A stretch of 10,653 nt of DNA, taken from a bacterium. Lineage in GTDB: Bacteria; JAHJDO01. The notes beneath the pieces are model-generated. The model searched no databases. It was not told the origin of the DNA and saw only the letters and a list, made by a program, of their open reading frames with translations. Shown one piece after another: positions 6,894-10,653 of this stretch; the first letter of the stretch is position 1; each line of letters begins with the position of its first letter. The position numbers and the translations under genes were made by a program. The stretch covers positions 1 to 10,653 of the forward strand of contig DAOVHI010000039.1 of assembly GCA_030671985.1 (NCBI GenBank). The letters run 5' to 3'.

Positions 6894-8639
6894 ATGAATA
6901 ATGAGGAAATTAGGAACGAGTTAGAAGGGCTTAAAAAGTCAAATCAAACTCAGTCTGATAAAATAAGAAATCTGGAAAACAGGTTGTCTGGGAATATGAA
7001 GCCGGAGACTGTTGAACCGCCCGTTATAAAAGCTCCTCCTGTGATAGAAACATTTCGTGCCAAAAGAGAGACAAGGTCTCCTTCTGAGATTGAGTTGCTT
7101 ATAGGAGGTAATTTGCTGAATAAAATCGGAATATTTGCATTTCTGATAGGGATTAGTTTTTTCCTTAAATATGCTTTTGAGCATCAATGGATAAAAGAAT
7201 TGGGTAGAATAATATTGGGGGTGGTATCCGGTGTTTTTATAATCGGGCTGGGTGAGTATCTCAATAAGAAAAAATTAAAAAACTTTGCGCAGAGCTTAAC
7301 GGGTCTTGGAACAGCAATAATATATCTATCAATATATGTGGGATATAATTATTATCATCTGATTTCGCTTCCGGCGGCATTCATTCTCCTGATACTTATA
7401 ATTGCAGGAAGTTCCTATATATCAATGCGTCATAATTCTCTGTCCCTGAGTTTATTATGCCTTATCGGCGCCTTTCTTGTCCCGATTCTTGTTCATACGG
7501 ATAACCCGAATTTATTGGGATTATTTGGCTATTTACTGATCATAGATATTGCCTTTGGAGTAATAGCAAGATACAAAAACTGGCGTGTATTGAACACTAT
7601 CATGTTTACCGGTACATATATTGTGTTCTGGCTGTCTTGTTTTCCACAATATCCCGTCGCCAAAATAGCGCCTGTGCTTTCAGGAGCAGTCTTGTTTTAT
7701 GTATGTTTTCTGGCATTAACAAACATCCAGCTTATTAAGTGGAAGCAAAAAGCATCAAAATTTGAAGAACTAATAATTATTGGAAATCCAATTTTATTTA
7801 ATATCATTCAGTATTCCTTACTGAAAAATAGCTATTTGAATCAAGCGGGTTTTGTAATGGGACTGCTTGCCGTAGGGTATATAGCATTATCTCTAAACAA
7901 AAAGTCTTTGCCTGAAATAATAAGAGGATATTATGAAGCTCTGGGAATAATTTTTGTTGGATGGGGGCTTGGAATTTATCTTGACGCACACTGGCTTAAG
8001 CTCGGTTGGGCTGTATGCGGAGCAGGTGTGATTTATCTTGGTTTAAAATTTAACCGTGTATGGACTAGAACATTTGGTCTTCTTATGCTGTATCTGGCGA
8101 TATTTAAATCTACGTTTTTTGAGCTCAGCGCCTCACCAGTTTTAGAAAAGGCGTTTTTTATTAATCAACGCTTTATTACTCATTTCATTGTTGCATGTTC
8201 AACGGCTTTTGCGGGATTTTTATATCATCGGTTTAAATTTAATATGACTAATATTGAAAAAGGCTTAGAAAAAGTTTTAGTTACAAGTTCTATAATTCAG
8301 TTCTTCTGGTATGTTAACTCCGAGATATACAGACATTATAAATACTTAGGAGAGACCCTGCACAGAAGTTTTGGCAATCGGAAAAACATGTTCTTTTCTA
8401 TTTTTTGGACAATGTACGCTTTGATTTTAATGGCGGGAGGATTTGTGTGGAGAAACAAATACATTCGAGTAAGCGCTATAGGACTTCTCTGGCTGACAAT
8501 ATTAAAGGTCTTCTTTTATGATTTGTGGAATCTCGGCAAAATATATCGCATGATTTCCTTCATAGTTCTTGGAATAATCCTGATACTAATATCATTTTTC
8601 TATAATAAGATAAAAGAGAGAATTATAGAGGGAAATTAG
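6894..8639 (+). CDS. DUF2339 multi-pass membrane protein
   Basis: This is a 581-residue inner membrane protein of unknown function. Residues 1-32 are charged and likely coiled coil (NNEEIRNELEGLKKSN...), residues 35-60 are a Pro-rich linker, and the membrane part starts with IGGNLLNKIGIFAFLIGISF (70-89), a recognisable DUF2339 signature. About 14-16 hydrophobic segments follow up to residue 570. The C-terminal stretch FWTMYALILMAGGFVWRNKY (504-523) and the following VFFYDLWNLGKIYRMISF (539-556) also fit the family. Many DUF2339 proteins are longer (often 800 residues or more); both ends look intact here, so the shortness is internal. The ATG at 6894 has AAAGGG six bases upstream. The 48-base gap after the ligase gene holds no clear terminator, suggesting co-transcription. 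DUF2339 proteins are sometimes discussed near cell-envelope genes, but no activity can be claimed. Confidence 0.8.
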   Translation: MNNEEIRNELEGLKKSNQTQSDKIRNLENRLSGNMKPETVEPPVIKAPPVIETFRAKRETRSPSEIELLIGGNLLNKIGIFAFLIGISFFLKYAFEHQWIKELGRIILGVVSGVFIIGLGEYLNKKKLKNFAQSLTGLGTAIIYLSIYVGYNYYHLISLPAAFILLILIIAGSSYISMRHNSLSLSLLCLIGAFLVPILVHTDNPNLLGLFGYLLIIDIAFGVIARYKNWRVLNTIMFTGTYIVFWLSCFPQYPVAKIAPVLSGAVLFYVCFLALTNIQLIKWKQKASKFEELIIIGNPILFNIIQYSLLKNSYLNQAGFVMGLLAVGYIALSLNKKSLPEIIRGYYEALGIIFVGWGLGIYLDAHWLKLGWAVCGAGVIYLGLKFNRVWTRTFGLLMLYLAIFKSTFFELSASPVLEKAFFINQRFITHFIVACSTAFAGFLYHRFKFNMTNIEKGLEKVLVTSSIIQFFWYVNSEIYRHYKYLGETLHRSFGNRKNMFFSIFWTMYALILMAGGFVWRNKYIRVSAIGLLWLTILKVFFYDLWNLGKIYRMISFIVLGIILILISFFYNKIKERIIEGN

Positions 8640-8793
8640 TTAAATCGTGGAATTCAGGCAGCTATCTGTTTGAATTTCCATTTCCAGCAAAACATACATT
8701 TTTTGTTGATATTTTAAGTCTTGTGTGTCAAACTTACAACAAAATAAGGGTAATTGTTCAATGATTAATGTTATGAGTGAAAGGACAACCGTC
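8640..8793. other. Gap between the DUF2339 and exported-protein genes, with a weak inverted repeat
   Basis: This 154-base gap (shorter if an earlier start is used) contains GGAATTCA (8649-8656) and a partner TGAATTTCC (8670-8678). They pair with one bulge and enclose a small CAG/CTG pairing. No T run follows directly, so it is a poor terminator. I see no convincing promoter for the downstream gene; the region is simply AT-rich. Confidence 0.25.
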
Positions 8794-9531
8794 ATGAAAA
8801 GAATAAACCATTTCAGCCTACTGTTTTTGAATATGGTATTCTTAGCAGGTATCATTGTCATGGCTATGGGGACTACGGTTTACGCGCTGCACATGACTAA
8901 GATGCCCAAAGATCTGCAGACGAAAGTACCTGAGCCACAAATGAGGCAGATCTCTTTGAAGTTGCCTTTACAGCAACCGGCGTTTCACTGGACATTTATG
9001 AGCAAAGAAAAGTATCTCGCGGGTAAACTTGTTCTGAGAATTAAGCGAGGGGATAAAACAACTGAAATCACAATATTCAAGGATGGAAAGGTTACACAAG
9101 GTTGGAAGCCAATGGCCATGCCCCAAAATCCGAAAGCCGGAGAAATCTACTTTGGTTTTGAGTCTTCCACAAAATATGCGACTGCTCCCAATGACACACT
9201 TGAGATTGAATTACATGTAAATAAAGATCTGAGTGGTATTGGTGCAATACAAATAGGAATCTTGCCCAAAGGAATATATAAAACTCAAGGAACCTACTCC
9301 GGGCTTATTGACAAATATAAGGTGTCTGAAAGTTTCAAAGATGTACCAAAAGAGACACTTGATAAACTCAAAAAGATGTATGAATTTAAGGCATTTCTTG
9401 AAAACTGGAAGCAGCAATGGGAATTAAAGATTACAGGCGATGATGGTTGGCTTTCCGTAGAACAGCGCCAATCATTTGAAAATGCGATGAAGCAGATGCA
9501 AGAAGAGGAAAAAACAGCCAATAAGAAATAA
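8794..9531 (+). CDS. Exported protein of unknown function (245 residues)
   Basis: I do not recognise this protein. The frame is open back to a GTG at 8725 and has ATGs at 8761, 8773 and 8794. I prefer 8794 because AAAGGA lies eight bases upstream and translation then begins MKRINHFSLLFL, a textbook signal peptide: basic start, a hydrophobic core to about residue 25, and a probable cut after TTVYA (residue 31). ATG 8761, with AAGGG ten bases upstream, is the alternative. No lipobox cysteine is seen, and the mature part has no cysteine. Residues about 62-175 are rich in alternating beta-type segments (KLVLRIKRGDKTTEITIF, DTLEIELHV), like a beta-sandwich, and residues 185-245 are charged and helical (Lys/Glu-rich, ending EEEKTANKK). 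It is probably periplasmic. It is the last gene of the + strand block. Confidence 0.6.
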   Translation: MKRINHFSLLFLNMVFLAGIIVMAMGTTVYALHMTKMPKDLQTKVPEPQMRQISLKLPLQQPAFHWTFMSKEKYLAGKLVLRIKRGDKTTEITIFKDGKVTQGWKPMAMPQNPKAGEIYFGFESSTKYATAPNDTLEIELHVNKDLSGIGAIQIGILPKGIYKTQGTYSGLIDKYKVSESFKDVPKETLDKLKKMYEFKAFLENWKQQWELKITGDDGWLSVEQRQSFENAMKQMQEEEKTANKK

Positions 9532-9544
9532 ACTCATAACAAGT

Positions 9545-9588
9545 CCCTGCAGTGAGACGCCGCTGCGCGTCGCTCCTGAGGGGTAGCG
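9545..9588. repeat. GC-rich imperfect foldback element (REP-like candidate)
   Basis: This 44-base stretch is about 70% GC, whereas its surroundings are strongly AT-rich. It folds as a broken hairpin: CCCT (9545-9548) with AGGG (9579-9582), CAG (9550-9552) with CTG (9576-9578), GAG (9554-9556) with CTC (9573-9575), and ACGC (9557-9560) with GCGT (9567-9570), around the loop CGCTGC. Its base composition and foldback shape, in a gap between convergent genes, fit a dispersed REP or MITE-like element. Only one copy is visible in the window, so repeat status is not shown. It could also be part of a terminator, but no T run follows it on the + strand. Confidence 0.45.
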
Positions 9589-9606
9589 TTAAATAAAAAA
9601 ATGGAT

Positions 9607-9650
9607 AAATTCCCAGCGAGAAAAACAATCAGACTTTAAAGAGGGAATTT
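9607..9650. terminator. Probable bidirectional terminator between convergent genes
   Basis: AAATTCCC (9607-9614) and GGGAATTT (9643-9650) form a perfect 8 bp inverted repeat with a 28-base loop. On the + strand it is followed by TTATTTT; on the - strand, after a four-base gap, by a run of seven T. It lies directly after the ispG stop and downstream of the exported-protein gene, where termination is expected from both sides. The long loop makes it weaker than a classic intrinsic terminator. Confidence 0.5.
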
Positions 9651-10653
9651 TTATTTTAGTTCTTTGATTCTGCTTATCAATTCCTGAACAAGTTTTTCTT
9701 TTTTGACTCTTTTAACGATTTTGCCGTTGCAAAACAGGATTCCTGAGGTTTTTCCTCCGGCAATTCCAATATCAGCCTCTTTTGCTTCACCCGGACCGTT
9801 TACCTCGCAGCCCATGACAGCAATCTTTATAGATGGCAATTGTAGGGCAATAGGTTCAAGTTGTTTTTTTAGTTCTGTTACAATCGCTATAATATCAATT
9901 TTGCATCTGCCGCAGGTCGGGCAGGAAATAATCTCCGGACCGTATTCTCTGAGTTTTAATGACTGCAATATTCGGAAGCCTGCTTTTACTTCTTCTTCAG
10001 GAGGCGCGGTAAGTGAAACTCTGATAGTATCTCCAATTCCTTCTGAAAGGAGTATACCCAATCCAACAGAGGATTTGATAAGTCCTTCGGGCAATGGACC
10101 GGCCTCTGTAATGCCAAGGTGAAATGGATAGTCGCATTTAGCTGCCATTTGCCTGTAAGCTTCTACGGTAGAGAGTACATCTGAAGATTTTAGCGCTATG
10201 ATAATGTTGTGAAATTTGTGCTTTTCAAAAATCTTTAGATACTTAAGACACGTATCTACCATGAGTTTTGATTTAACGGAGCCTGCATTTACACCGATTC
10301 TTATTGCTATGTTTTTTTCTGCGGCTGCGGAAATGATCATACTAAGATGTTTTTGACTGGAAATATTCCCCGGATTAAGTCTTAATTTATCAACACCTTG
10401 TTTTATTGCCTCCAGCGCAAGCTTGTATGAAAAATGCACGTCTGCAACAAGAGGGATGTTAATCTGTTTTTTTATTTCTCCCAAGCATTTTGCCGCTTCA
10501 ATATCAGGGACTGCAACTCTTATAATCTCACAACCTGTTTTCTCCAGACTATTTATCTGCCTAACTGTGGCATTAATATCTCTGGTATCCGTTTTTGTCA
10601 TGGACTGTACGGATACCGGAGCATCTCCGCCTATTATAATATTTCCAACTTTA
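9651..10653 (-). CDS. ispG: 4-hydroxy-3-methylbut-2-enyl diphosphate synthase (GcpE), 5' end outside window
   Basis: IspG converts methylerythritol cyclodiphosphate to HMBPP in the MEP pathway of isoprenoid precursors, using a [4Fe-4S] cluster. The frame remains open to the right edge. The first in-window ATG (10599-10601) is not the true start, because 17 further codons upstream give KVGNIIIGGDAPVSVQSMT, the conserved IspG N-terminal segment; only about 10-20 residues are missing. Counting from that internal Met, the TIM-barrel part includes IIRVAVPDIEAA (26-37), PLVADVHFSYKLA (50-62) and DKLRLNPGNI (71-80). The cluster domain has CPTCGR (cysteines 227 and 230) and GCEVNGPGEA (cysteine 265, glutamate 272), matching the three cysteine ligands and the glutamate of the family. 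It is the compact form without the plant-type insert. The stop at 9651-9653 abuts a probable terminator. Confidence 0.96.
   Translation of the reverse strand, partial: KVGNIIIGGDAPVSVQSMTKTDTRDINATVRQINSLEKTGCEIIRVAVPDIEAAKCLGEIKKQINIPLVADVHFSYKLALEAIKQGVDKLRLNPGNISSQKHLSMIISAAAEKNIAIRIGVNAGSVKSKLMVDTCLKYLKIFEKHKFHNIIIALKSSDVLSTVEAYRQMAAKCDYPFHLGITEAGPLPEGLIKSSVGLGILLSEGIGDTIRVSLTAPPEEEVKAGFRILQSLKLREYGPEIISCPTCGRCKIDIIAIVTELKKQLEPIALQLPSIKIAVMGCEVNGPGEAKEADIGIAGGKTSGILFCNGKIVKRVKKEKLVQELISRIKELK

Noticed and set aside
9431-9628. A 65-codon - strand frame across the gap after the exported-protein gene
   Set aside because: It translates the GC-rich foldback and the antisense of a real gene end; a repeat readthrough, not a gene.
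9703-10122. A 139-codon + strand frame antisense to ispG
   Set aside because: It lies opposite the conserved cluster-binding part of IspG and has no recognisable product.
1-10653. Defence system, CRISPR array, prophage, insertion sequence or RNA gene
   Set aside because: No regularly spaced repeats, transposase, integrase, nuclease cluster or tRNA/rRNA-like sequence was found; the genes are mostly housekeeping.

Overview
The window is a roughly 10.6 kb, AT-rich piece of a bacterial chromosome. It is mostly housekeeping genes plus three poorly characterised envelope-type proteins. It has no tRNA, rRNA, CRISPR array, transposase or phage gene. The mix suggests an uncultivated, low-GC, Gram-negative-like lineage of the Omnitrophota/Planctomycetes-related kind: a SecA tail with a zinc SEC-C motif, a DUF6785/DUF6784-type membrane protein, a family 4 Fe-S uracil-DNA glycosylase, a bacterial ProRS with editing insert, a compact IspG, PilZ and DUF2339. 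That placement is inference from gene content, not proof.

Left part, + strand (1-2855): the last 55 codons of secA, then a 644-648 residue polytopic membrane protein (DUF6785-like, resembling OPT transporters), then a uracil-DNA glycosylase 22 bases later. The glycosylase stop codon directly abuts the stop codon of a PilZ-domain gene on the - strand.

Centre, - strand (2856-4995): proS followed by the PilZ gene, 31 bases apart, probably one transcript. A near-consensus sigma70-type promoter (TTTACA, 17 bases, TATAAT) precedes proS.

Right part (5097-9535), + strand: a divergent extended -10 promoter drives a long-chain acyl-CoA synthetase-like gene. It is followed by a DUF2339 multi-pass membrane protein and a 245-residue exported protein that I do not recognise. 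ispG lies convergent to this block on the - strand and runs off the right edge. A GC-rich foldback element and a long-loop inverted repeat, probably a bidirectional terminator, lie between the block and ispG.

Functionally the window combines protein export, DNA repair, tRNA charging, c-di-GMP sensing, fatty acid activation and isoprenoid precursor synthesis. The most interesting structural point is that ispG and proS, often adjacent in bacteria, keep the same order and strand here but are separated by the oppositely oriented acyl-CoA synthetase/DUF2339/exported-protein block. A GC-rich repeat-like element sits near one junction. I found no convincing undescribed multi-gene system; the best unknowns are the exported 245-residue protein and the DUF6785-like membrane protein.
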